This document shows, one piece after another, positions 5,536 to 11,942 of a stretch of 11,942 nt of DNA. Location: NCBI GenBank assembly GCA_031275515.1, contig JAISOQ010000266.1:1-11942 (forward strand), written 5' to 3'. The stretch is from Treponema sp. GTDB taxonomy: Bacteria > Spirochaetota > Spirochaetia > Treponematales > Breznakiellaceae. The notes beneath the pieces were generated by a model, which was not told the origin of the DNA, searched no databases, and was given only the letters and a program-made list of their open reading frames with translations. Position 1 is the first letter of the stretch, and every line of letters starts with the position of its first letter. Position numbers and translations under genes: made by a program.

Positions 5536-7641
5536 GTGAACGGCAGACCCTTATATGTGGATGACATAGAGCCGCCGGGCGTCCTGTACGGCATCGTTAT
5601 CCGGTCACCTATAGCCAGAGGCGTTCTTGTCAACCTTGAATGTCCTGCATTGCCGGCTTCCTGCACCCTCATCCAGAGCAGGGATATACCGGGAAAAAAC
5701 AGCCTGAATGACTGCGCCCTGCCGGTCCTGGCGGAGGAAACCCTTTCTTATATCGGGGAGCCGGTAGCCCTCCTCCTGGGCCCTGACCGGATCACTGTTG
5801 AAAAACTAGCCGGCCAAATCAAAGTGATTACCCGGGGGGAATCCCCTGTCCTGTATCCCCATGCTGTCCCGGAAGACGCTGTTTTAGCCCGGAGGGACAT
5901 CGTCACAGGAGAGGCTGGAGAGGCATTTAAAGAGGCCAAAACCATTGTCGAGGGAACCTACAATACAGGGATACAGGACCACTGGTATTCGGAACCCGCC
6001 GGGGCGGTGGCCCTATGGGCGCATGAAAAAGGAGGCCGGGGGCGGCTTACGGTGCATACAGCCACTCAATGGCCGTTTCAGGCGCTGCGATCCATCGCCC
6101 AAGTCTTGAAATATCCCCAAAGCCGCATCACCCTGGAACCTTCCGCCATCGGCATACACCTGGACGGCAAGATATGGTACCCTTCCCTCCTGGCCTGCCA
6201 TGCCGCCCTGGGTGCCTTTATCACCAAAAAACCGGTCAAAATCCTCCTTTCCAGAATCGAAGATTTCCGGTACAGTCCCAAACGGAACAGCGCCGAAATC
6301 AGGATACGCAGCGCCCTGGGGGATACGGACAGGATCCTCGCCACGGAAATTTCCGTCCTGGCCGATATGGGGGCTTACGGGGTTTTTACCGACGAAATAC
6401 TGGATCAGACCTGTCTTGGGGCCTTGGGGGCCTATAAATCGGAGAATGTCCATATTCAGGGTCAGGCCGTATCCACCAATATCCCTCCGGCAAGTCCTCT
6501 GGGAGGGTTCGGTATGGCCCAGGGTTTCTTTGCTATGGAACGTCACGCTTCCATCATTGCCGATACCCTGCGTCAGGACCCGATGGAATGGCGGATGAAC
6601 AACATGCCCGGCAAGAAGCGGCTCCCTTTAGGCGCTCCGGCTTCCGGCGCGATACCTCCCGGGCTTCTGGATACCGCCGCCGCTATGGGGGATTACCGCA
6701 GAAAGTGGGCCTCCTATGAAATGCTCAGGGAATACCGGCGGAAAAATGGGAAAACGGAAAAATACGAAATCCTGAGGGGCATAGGCATAGCATCCGCGTA
6801 CCAGGGCAGCGGTTCTCTGTATACGGGAACCGACAGAGGCGTATACGAAGTCGAGCTGACCCTGGATAAAGAAGGGATACTGGAAATCAGGACCGGCCTG
6901 GTCGCTTCCAATGACGAATATGTGCATATCTGGCGGAAGATCGCGGCGGAGGTCCTTGCGATAGAGGCCGGCGCCGTTAGGGTGGTATTCGGGAATACCG
7001 CCCTGGGGATTGATTCAGGTCCCGCAGCCCTCTCCCGGAGCGTCACAACCGTTACCATGCTTGTGGAACGGGCCTGCCTGACCATCAGGAAGCAGCGGTT
7101 CAGGAATCCCCTGCCCATCACGGTACGCCGTTCCTATCATCCGGTAAAAAAAACGGGCTGGACCGGCGTTCCCTTTGACGAGAACGTCTTTGCCCGCCTT
7201 GCCTGGGGAGCCGCGGTTGTGGAAACCGAAATAGATCCTGTCGAGTTTATTCCCAAAATCCGGGGGGTCTGGCTTGGAATTGACGGCGGCAAGATCCTTT
7301 CGGAGGAACAGGCCCGGCGTTCCCTCAAATTATCGGTCATCCATGCCCTGGGCTGGGCGTCCCGGGAAAAGATCGGGTATACGGATGGACAGATACCGGA
7401 ACGTCAGTTCGAGCTTTACGATATTCCCTGTCCTCAGGACATACCGCCCATTCATATTGATTTTATCTGGAACGATACGGCCCAGCCGAAAGGCATAGGG
7501 GAACTGCCCTTTAACTGCGTTCCCGCCGCTTTTGTCCAGGCGGTCTCCCAGGCGGTAGATTACCCTTTTAAGCGCATCCCCCTGACGTCCCGGGATATTT
7601 GGGACGCTGAAAAATTCAAAGCCGGGCAGGAGGGTATATGA
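5536..7641 (+). CDS. Molybdenum hydroxylase large (Mo-cofactor) subunit, xanthine-dehydrogenase family, divergent
   Basis: This is a 701-residue protein, slightly short for the family. It opens directly in the a/b-hammerhead motif (NGRPLYVDDIEPPGVLYG, where relatives read VTGRAxYVDDI), so the usual 10-20 leading residues are missing. Further landmarks are YIGEPVALLL, DHWYSEPAGAVALW, TATQW (Gln178), KIAAEVLAIEAGAVRVVFGN, DSGPAALSRS and KGIGELPF with the catalytic-type Glu656. Several loops that bind molybdopterin cytosine dinucleotide are changed: GGGFGGK is replaced around 203-212 (SAIGIHLDGK), FRGFG becomes LGGFG (322-326), and the GQG loop is replaced around 457-461 (ASNDE). The family hydroxylates purines and other N-heterocycles or aldehydes; the substrate is not readable here. 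Start GTG 5536 lies one codon after the aminotransferase stop, with GGGG about nine bases upstream. It overlaps the Fe-S subunit by ATGA. Confidence 0.85.
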   Translation: MNGRPLYVDDIEPPGVLYGIVIRSPIARGVLVNLECPALPASCTLIQSRDIPGKNSLNDCALPVLAEETLSYIGEPVALLLGPDRITVEKLAGQIKVITRGESPVLYPHAVPEDAVLARRDIVTGEAGEAFKEAKTIVEGTYNTGIQDHWYSEPAGAVALWAHEKGGRGRLTVHTATQWPFQALRSIAQVLKYPQSRITLEPSAIGIHLDGKIWYPSLLACHAALGAFITKKPVKILLSRIEDFRYSPKRNSAEIRIRSALGDTDRILATEISVLADMGAYGVFTDEILDQTCLGALGAYKSENVHIQGQAVSTNIPPASPLGGFGMAQGFFAMERHASIIADTLRQDPMEWRMNNMPGKKRLPLGAPASGAIPPGLLDTAAAMGDYRRKWASYEMLREYRRKNGKTEKYEILRGIGIASAYQGSGSLYTGTDRGVYEVELTLDKEGILEIRTGLVASNDEYVHIWRKIAAEVLAIEAGAVRVVFGNTALGIDSGPAALSRSVTTVTMLVERACLTIRKQRFRNPLPITVRRSYHPVKKTGWTGVPFDENVFARLAWGAAVVETEIDPVEFIPKIRGVWLGIDGGKILSEEQARRSLKLSVIHALGWASREKIGYTDGQIPERQFELYDIPCPQDIPPIHIDFIWNDTAQPKGIGELPFNCVPAAFVQAVSQAVDYPFKRIPLTSRDIWDAEKFKAGQEGI

Positions 7642-8123
7642 CCATTAACTTCATCCTGAATGGCGAGGACGAGGCGATTCACTGCGAAGCGGACGGACGG
7701 CTTCTGGACATACTCCGGGGCTCCTTCAATCTTTTGGGTACAAAAACCGGCTGCCTGTCTGGCCGGTGCGGGGTTTGTTTTGTCATACTGAACAGCAAAG
7801 TGGTTCCTTCCTGCATCGTCCCGGCTTTCCGGGTCAGGAACAGCGAGATCATCACGATAGAGGGATTTTCTCAGACCACCGAATACCAGGACATTGTTAC
7901 CGGCTTTTCCAGGGCCGGCGTCGAATGCTGCGGGTACTGCGACAGCGGCAAGATACTGGCCGCCGGCGTCCTTCTTGAACGTATACCCCGGCCCTCCCGT
8001 AATGATGTCCTGGCCGCTTTTACGGGGATACGGTGCCGGTGTACCGAGCCGGAAAGCCTCGTGGAGGGAGTATTGGCGGCGGCGGATATTAGACAACGGA
8101 GGCTCTATGGACGGGGTACATAA
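7638..8123 (+). CDS. Molybdenum hydroxylase 2Fe-2S subunit
   Basis: This is a 161-residue protein, the usual size. Residues 1-75 match a plant-type ferredoxin domain with cluster ligands Cys39, Cys44, Cys47 and Cys59 (C-x4-C-x2-C-x11-C). Residues about 85-155 match the four-helix [2Fe-2S]-binding domain with Cys98, Cys101, Cys133 and Cys135 (CGYC and CRC). All eight ligands are present, so both clusters should assemble. It passes electrons from the molybdenum site to FAD. The residue before CGYC is Cys97, where most relatives have Gln that contacts the pterin, and the usual TPG after the second Cys is DSG; CRCTGY is CRCTEP. These changes mirror those in the large subunit. ATG 7638 overlaps the large-subunit stop in ATGA, and the 3' end overlaps the FAD-subunit gene by 17 bp, so translation is probably coupled. 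Confidence 0.92.
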   Translation: MTINFILNGEDEAIHCEADGRLLDILRGSFNLLGTKTGCLSGRCGVCFVILNSKVVPSCIVPAFRVRNSEIITIEGFSQTTEYQDIVTGFSRAGVECCGYCDSGKILAAGVLLERIPRPSRNDVLAAFTGIRCRCTEPESLVEGVLAAADIRQRRLYGRGT

Positions 8124-8946
8124 CCAAGTCTTCTTCCCTTCTACCATGCAGGATATGTTTACCAGTTGGAACCGTTTCCCCCAGGCGGTTCCCTTTGCCG
8201 GAGGCGTCAGCTTTGCCCGGCGTCAGGACAGCCGCTACACCCTGACCTTCCCGGCGTACATCCTGTCCCTGGACAAACTGAACGAGCTTCAGCGCATTAC
8301 CCGGACCGAACGGTACATTGAGCTGGGGGCTATGGTCAAACTGAACGATATTATCAACCTGGGAAAAACCATTCCCCAGGTATTTACCCAGGCGCTGAAG
8401 TGCATCGCCGGCCCTGAACTGCGGAACCTGGCCACCATAGGGGGGAATATCTGCCACCCGGCTCTGCGTCTCAATGCCACAGCCCCCCTTGTCGCCCTTG
8501 ACGCCCGTTATGAATTGCGAACCGCCCTGACTTCCCGGTGGATCTCCGCCGCCCGGTTTTCATCCTTTTCCGGCCCCCCGGCTTTCAACCCTCAGGAACT
8601 CCTTACCCGTATCCGTATTCCCCGGGAGCAGTGGAATTATTCGCTTTTCAAGCGCTTTGCAGACCCATATCCCGAAAGCGGGACCGGAGGTTCCCTGGTT
8701 TTTATTGCCCGGATTCAGAAAAACATCCTGACGGACCTGCGGGTAGTGTTCGCCGGGGAAACGGTAATCCGGGATAAAAACAGTGAAGCCATCCTCTCCG
8801 GCAAGCACCTGCCCCTGGACAGGCGGGACATAAACCATTTCATCGAACTGTGGGGGGCCTTCCTTTCGGCGGTTGATACTCCCGGCATGACGAAGGCCAG
8901 GATAATCAACTTCGTTGAAGACGCCCTCCTGGAATTGGCGGATTGA
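8107..8946 (+). CDS. Molybdenum hydroxylase FAD-binding subunit
   Basis: This is a 279-residue protein, normal for XdhB/CoxM-type subunits. ATG 8107 is preferred because GGAGG precedes it at good spacing and the product then starts in the family pattern (VFFPSTMQDMFTSW). A longer in-frame ATG at 7894 would only re-read the Fe-S gene. FAD pyrophosphate motifs are AGGVSFAR (usually AGGTDL) at about 27-34 and TIGGNICH at about 116-123 (usually TIGGNL). Between them is the conserved run ERYIELGAMVKLNDI. The C-terminal third (GGSLVFIARIQKNILTDLRVVFAG) matches the CO-dehydrogenase flavoprotein C-terminal domain. It takes electrons from the Fe-S subunit and passes them to NAD or another acceptor. 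It ends the six-gene run and is followed by a 173-bp gap. The order Mo, Fe-S, FAD is one of several found in this family. Confidence 0.87.
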   Translation: MDGVHNQVFFPSTMQDMFTSWNRFPQAVPFAGGVSFARRQDSRYTLTFPAYILSLDKLNELQRITRTERYIELGAMVKLNDIINLGKTIPQVFTQALKCIAGPELRNLATIGGNICHPALRLNATAPLVALDARYELRTALTSRWISAARFSSFSGPPAFNPQELLTRIRIPREQWNYSLFKRFADPYPESGTGGSLVFIARIQKNILTDLRVVFAGETVIRDKNSEAILSGKHLPLDRRDINHFIELWGAFLSAVDTPGMTKARIINFVEDALLELAD

Positions 8947-8961
8947 TCATATTGCGATCTA

Positions 8962-8990
8962 TTGCATTTACAGCCCGATTGTAGTATCGT
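8962..8990 (+). promoter_or_regulatory. Weak sigma-70-like promoter candidate upstream of the regulator gene
   Basis: TTGCAT (8962-8967) and TATCGT (8985-8990) are separated by exactly 17 bp. They match consensus at three and four of six positions. The spacing and placement just after the FAD-subunit stop support a new transcription unit here, but the match is weak. Confidence 0.3.
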
Positions 8991-9005
8991 GTTCAATGAT
9001 TGAAC
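8991..9005 (+). promoter_or_regulatory. Perfect 6+6 inverted repeat, operator candidate
   Basis: GTTCAA and TTGAAC flank a 3-bp centre (TGA), directly after the candidate -10 box and about 115 bp before the chosen start of the winged-helix regulator. Size and position suit a dimeric winged-helix repressor site, so autoregulation is possible. A second weaker repeat (CATGC at 9010-9014, GCATG at 9026-9030) follows. Confidence 0.4.
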
Positions 9006-9119
9006 AAATCATGCGGTATCATAGAGCATGTTTCGGCTGCGTATGAAGTATTGCATGTGCCATCCTTGGGAATCTTAGGGGGAAAACCCTCCAAAAGGTC
9101 TCATCATGCCCTGACGGTT

Positions 9120-9749
9120 ATGCCAAACGAATCCTTAGATACCGAATTTGTTATCCTGGAAAACATATATGACTCCTCAAAACAGGAAGCCCCTCTGCGC
9201 CAGCGGGATCTGGCCCGGATAGCCGGGGCTTCCTTGGGGATGACTAATTCCATTCTAAAGCGGCTGGCCAAACGGGGCTGGATATCGATTAAAAAACTGA
9301 ACAGCCGCAATATTCAATATGTCATAACCCTTGAAGGGATAAACGAAATAATCCATCGAAGCTACCGGTATTTCAAACGGACCATCCGTAATGTGGTCTA
9401 CCATAAAGACCGGATTGACGAAGCCGTATTCACGGCGAAAAAGAACAACTTTGTAGCTGTTTTGCTTATAGGGTCCAGCGATCTGGAGTTCATTTTGGAA
9501 CATGCCTGTCATCATTACGGATTAAGCTTCCTCAAGACCGCCAATCCTGATATGGTATTCCCTATTTCCGCGGAAAGCATCTTAAAGGTTTATTCGGAAA
9601 ACATTCCGGCCCCGGAAAAACCCGGAATTTCCGCGCAGCCGGTTCAGGGCGTCCCTGTCCAACGGAACATTCTGTATCTGTCCAGTGTGATCCTGGCTTC
9701 CGCGGAGCAGTCCGCGGGGATCGTTAAAGCCATGCCGGGGAACCTGTGA
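9120..9749 (+). CDS. Winged helix-turn-helix transcriptional regulator, MarR-like
   Basis: From ATG 9120 the protein has 209 residues. Residues about 8-60 form a winged helix: helix EFVILENIYDSS, then RQRDLARIAGASLGMTNSILKRL, with the recognition helix around 36-50, then the wing GWISIKKLNSRNIQYVIT. Residues about 75-150 form a second domain with strand FVAVLLIGSSDLEFILEHAC, perhaps for sensing or oligomerisation; I do not recognise its ligand. The Pro-rich tail (160-180) looks disordered. The frame is open back to TTG 9000, which would add 40 residues. ATG 9120 is preferred because the added part has no domain character and would place the start inside the inverted repeat, but neither start has a strong ribosome-binding site. 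The 3' end overlaps aroB by GTGA. Targets cannot be read directly; its own promoter, aroB and the upstream hydroxylase operon are candidates. Confidence 0.78.
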   Translation: MPNESLDTEFVILENIYDSSKQEAPLRQRDLARIAGASLGMTNSILKRLAKRGWISIKKLNSRNIQYVITLEGINEIIHRSYRYFKRTIRNVVYHKDRIDEAVFTAKKNNFVAVLLIGSSDLEFILEHACHHYGLSFLKTANPDMVFPISAESILKVYSENIPAPEKPGISAQPVQGVPVQRNILYLSSVILASAEQSAGIVKAMPGNL

Positions 9750-10879
9750 CAAAAACGGAATACCGGTTCACCTTTGGAACAACGGAAAGCCGGGTATATA
9801 TCGGGGAAAAACTGCCCTCCTCCGGGGATGAACTCTGCGGGACCGCCAAGGCCCTGGTAGTCTGCGACAGCAACACCGAATATCTGGCCCGGCGGCTGTT
9901 GAAAGGCGGGGAAATCCCCTGCTGCATCCTTCCGCCGGGGGAACCGGAGAAGACTTGGGAATCGGTGGAACGTATTCTGGGGGCCGCTTACGCCGCCGGA
10001 CTGGGCCGGGACGGCCTGATAGTGGGCGTCGGCGGCGGGGTAATCACGGACATTGCGGGTTTTGCCGCCTCGATATACATGCGGGGGGTCAGGCTGCGCC
10101 TGATTTCCACTACCCTTCTGGGCATGGTGGACGCCGCGGTTGGGGGAAAGACCGGGATAGACCTTCTGGGCATCAAGAACCTGACCGGGGCCTTCTATCC
10201 CGCCGAAGCGGTGTATATGCCTCTGGAAAGCCTCGCCGCCCTGCCCTTTCGTGAATGGAAGTCCGGCCTGGCGGAGGTAATAAAGACCGCGATCCTGGCC
10301 GGCGACAGGGAAATGTTTTCCCGCATACGCTCGTTTCGGGACACCTGCCTGACGGAAATCTCCAGGGCCGGAAAAAATGCCGGAGATATGGCCGGCCTCA
10401 GATCAGGCGGCCTTGAGTATCTGATCTCCCGGGCTGTTGAAATCAAGGGGCGTATCGTGGAGGAAGACCCCCGGGAAACCGGGGAGCGGCGGGCGCTCCT
10501 CAACCTGGGGCATACTTTCGGCCACGCCCTGGAAGCTTCGGCGGGTCTGGGGCGTCTTACCCACGGGGAGGCCGTGGCCTGGGGCATAGTCCGCGCCTGC
10601 GAACTGGGGCATGTTCTGGGTATTACCGCCCTGGAACAGGCCCTGGAGATACGGGAGCTTATTCAATCCTATGGGTACAGTACGGAAGCGCCCCATCCCG
10701 CAATGGGGAATACGGACGAGTATTTCCGCGCCCTTGAGGGGGATAAAAAAAAGAAAGCCGGAAAACTGGTTTTTATTGTTCCTTCTCAGGGAAACGCTGA
10801 AAAAATACTCATTGACCGTGAAGATCTCCGGTTCCGTTCTATCTTGCAGTCTATCATCAACGGGGAATATCAATTTTGA
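9746..10879 (+). CDS. aroB: 3-dehydroquinate synthase
   Basis: This is a 377-residue protein, close to the usual length. The enzyme is cytosolic and NAD- and zinc-dependent. It converts DAHP to 3-dehydroquinate, step two of the shikimate pathway to aromatic amino acids. Motifs seen are PGEPEKTWESVERIL, the NAD-binding GVGGGVITDIAGFAA from residue 94, RLISTTLLGMVDAAVGGKTG, GLAEVIK (Glu177), NLGHTFGHALEA (His256) and THGEAVAWG (His273). Glu177, His256 and His273 are the three metal ligands, and all are present. The late KKKKAGKLVFIVPSQG is also typical. An insertion of about ten residues at 205-222 (AGKNAGDMAGLRSG) is slightly unusual. Start is GTG 9746, overlapping the regulator stop in GTGA, with GGGG upstream. 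No other shikimate gene is in the window. I see nothing to suggest a cyclitol synthase paralogue instead. Confidence 0.95.
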   Translation: MTKTEYRFTFGTTESRVYIGEKLPSSGDELCGTAKALVVCDSNTEYLARRLLKGGEIPCCILPPGEPEKTWESVERILGAAYAAGLGRDGLIVGVGGGVITDIAGFAASIYMRGVRLRLISTTLLGMVDAAVGGKTGIDLLGIKNLTGAFYPAEAVYMPLESLAALPFREWKSGLAEVIKTAILAGDREMFSRIRSFRDTCLTEISRAGKNAGDMAGLRSGGLEYLISRAVEIKGRIVEEDPRETGERRALLNLGHTFGHALEASAGLGRLTHGEAVAWGIVRACELGHVLGITALEQALEIRELIQSYGYSTEAPHPAMGNTDEYFRALEGDKKKKAGKLVFIVPSQGNAEKILIDREDLRFRSILQSIINGEYQF

Positions 10880-11942
10880 AAGTACAGGAAATTTTTTATA
10901 TAAAAAAAGTTAGAAACAGGGCCGGATTGTTTTTGCGGCTGATCTTCATGCTCTCCGCCGTAGAGTTTTTGTCCGGACAGGAAGGAAACGGCGTTTCGCT
11001 AGATTCTGCGGTTGAGGAAGAGTTGTCAGAGGCGGAGGCATCCTCTTTGCCGGCGGAAGTTCCGCCGGAGCTGGATTCTGAATCCCCGGCGGCGGCGGAT
11101 GATTCAAATATCGTTTACTACATCAAGGATATTATTTTCGACCGCAGCGGCAAACCTGTCCGTACCGGCATATCACGGCCTTATTCCCTGCTCCGCCAGG
11201 GGGAGTTTAAAATAGGGGAACGCATAACCGGCAGGGATAACCTGGAGGAATACCGTCAGGATAAAATACAGCTCCTGATGAACCACCGGGTATTGGATGC
11301 GGCATACATTGATTTGCTTTTTGAAGAACCCGATGCCGAAGGTTCCGTCCCCGTAATTCTCCGGGTTACTACCGTGGACACCGTCACCATCATCGCCCTG
11401 CCCCAGCCCAGATATGACGACAACGATGGTTTCAGGATAGTTCTGAAAGGCCGGGACTATAATTTTCTGGGAACCATGAATCCCCTGCGTTTCGATTTCG
11501 GGTATGAGTATGACAAAAAAAAAGGGGAAAGCTCATTCTTCTCTTCGATTGATTCCGATACTCCTTTCCAGTTATTTGGGTATACCTGGAATTTTGATTT
11601 CGATCATTATTTTTCGTATACTCCCGAAGCGCCGTTTCATTATAAGAACACCAGCGGCCTTAGCATGGAATTGCCCGTCAGTTTTACCACCCTCACCTTC
11701 GGGCTTGAAGAAACAATTGTCATCAATGAGGATAACGAGACGGCATACAGCGAAGAATGGAAAGATACCCAGGTACAGCAGCAGGAAAGCAATAACAGAT
11801 ATAAAGAGTTTTATATGTCCACCGCCCTGTCGGCTTCATGGAAAATACCCACTGGGCTTTCTGTCGGGAAATTCGGTGAGCTGACCTATACTCCAAAAAT
11901 AACGGAGAAATTCAATTATACTCCCGGAGGAGACATAGGCTA
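10876..11942 (+). CDS. BamA/TamA-like outer-membrane beta-barrel protein with POTRA-like region (3' end outside window)
   Basis: The frame is open from TTG 10876 to the window edge (355 codons). TTG is chosen because TTGA overlaps the aroB stop, a common coupled arrangement, and because it gives a full signal peptide: basic KKVRNRAG, hydrophobic LFLRLIFMLSAVEFL, cleavage near SGQ. A later ATG at 10948 would cut the signal. Residues about 30-75 are acidic and low-complexity. Residues about 78-155 look POTRA-like (IVYYIKDIIFDRSGK, RDNLEEYRQDKIQLLMNHRV, VPVILRVTTVDTVTII). From about 175 (GRDYNFLGTMNPLRFDFGYE) the DYNFLGT motif and alternating aromatic strands match Omp85-type barrel proteins. 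The role is probably outer-membrane assembly or transport, but which member it is remains unclear. Confidence 0.72.
   Translation, partial: MKVQEIFYIKKVRNRAGLFLRLIFMLSAVEFLSGQEGNGVSLDSAVEEELSEAEASSLPAEVPPELDSESPAAADDSNIVYYIKDIIFDRSGKPVRTGISRPYSLLRQGEFKIGERITGRDNLEEYRQDKIQLLMNHRVLDAAYIDLLFEEPDAEGSVPVILRVTTVDTVTIIALPQPRYDDNDGFRIVLKGRDYNFLGTMNPLRFDFGYEYDKKKGESSFFSSIDSDTPFQLFGYTWNFDFDHYFSYTPEAPFHYKNTSGLSMELPVSFTTLTFGLEETIVINEDNETAYSEEWKDTQVQQQESNNRYKEFYMSTALSASWKIPTGLSVGKFGELTYTPKITEKFNYTPGGDIG

Noticed and set aside
7894..8106. Longer start for the FAD subunit
   Set aside because: It would overlap the Fe-S subunit over most of its second cluster domain; GGAGG precedes ATG 8107, where the family homology begins.
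11504..11884. Plus-strand 126-codon frame with a hydrophobic stretch
   Set aside because: It is the +1 shadow of the outer-membrane protein frame, which continues through it with barrel-like strands. It would matter only if slippage at the A9 tract is real.
1..11942. tRNA, rRNA, CRISPR, riboswitch, transposon or att-site signals
   Set aside because: I looked for cloverleaf arms, regularly spaced repeats, transposase motifs and terminal inverted repeats by eye and found none. The only repeats are inside the SPOR-protein gene.

Overview
The window most likely comes from a spirochete of the Treponema group. The base composition is moderately GC-rich. The evidence is family-level recognition: a periplasmic double-psi-barrel/SPOR protein of the treponemal type, a winged-helix regulator next to aroB, and a BamA/TamA-like outer-membrane protein. 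A termite-gut or similar host-associated Treponema is plausible, but the sequence alone does not prove it. Coding density is very high: nine genes plus one cut at each edge make an almost continuous tiling, and no stretch over 300 bases lacks a gene. I see no tRNA, rRNA, CRISPR array, insertion sequence or att site.

Left block, minus strand (1-2101): a small exported protein of unknown function, then 26 bp downstream a secreted envelope protein. The second has an RlpA-like double-psi beta-barrel, a long Pro/Glu-rich spacer with imperfect tandem repeats, and a SPOR peptidoglycan-binding domain cut by the window edge. A 123-bp divergent intergenic region separates this pair from the plus-strand genes. 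It holds a terminator-like hairpin on the minus strand and a small hairpin that presents the Shine-Dalgarno of the first minus-strand gene in its loop.

Central block, plus strand (2225-8946): six tightly packed genes. A specialised NusG paralogue (LoaP-like) comes first, followed by a soluble FlaA1/CapD-type NDP-sugar dehydratase and a DegT-type PLP sugar aminotransferase. These two could together make a 4-amino-4,6-dideoxy-sugar nucleotide for surface glycan. The remaining three genes are the Mo, 2Fe-2S and FAD subunits of a xanthine-dehydrogenase-family molybdenum hydroxylase. This enzyme is divergent: the catalytic Glu and all eight Fe-S cysteines are present, but several loops that normally hold the molybdopterin cofactor are changed. 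The Mo subunit begins one codon after the aminotransferase stop, in the same frame.

Right block, plus strand (8947-11942): a 173-bp gap with a weak promoter-like pair and a perfect 6+6 inverted repeat, then a winged-helix regulator, aroB (3-dehydroquinate synthase) and the start of an outer-membrane beta-barrel protein. Start and stop codons overlap by 4 bp at both junctions (GTGA and TTGA), so translation is probably coupled.

The most interesting points are the divergent molybdenum hydroxylase, its in-frame junction with a sugar aminotransferase, and its position in a gene run headed by a processive-antitermination-type NusG paralogue.
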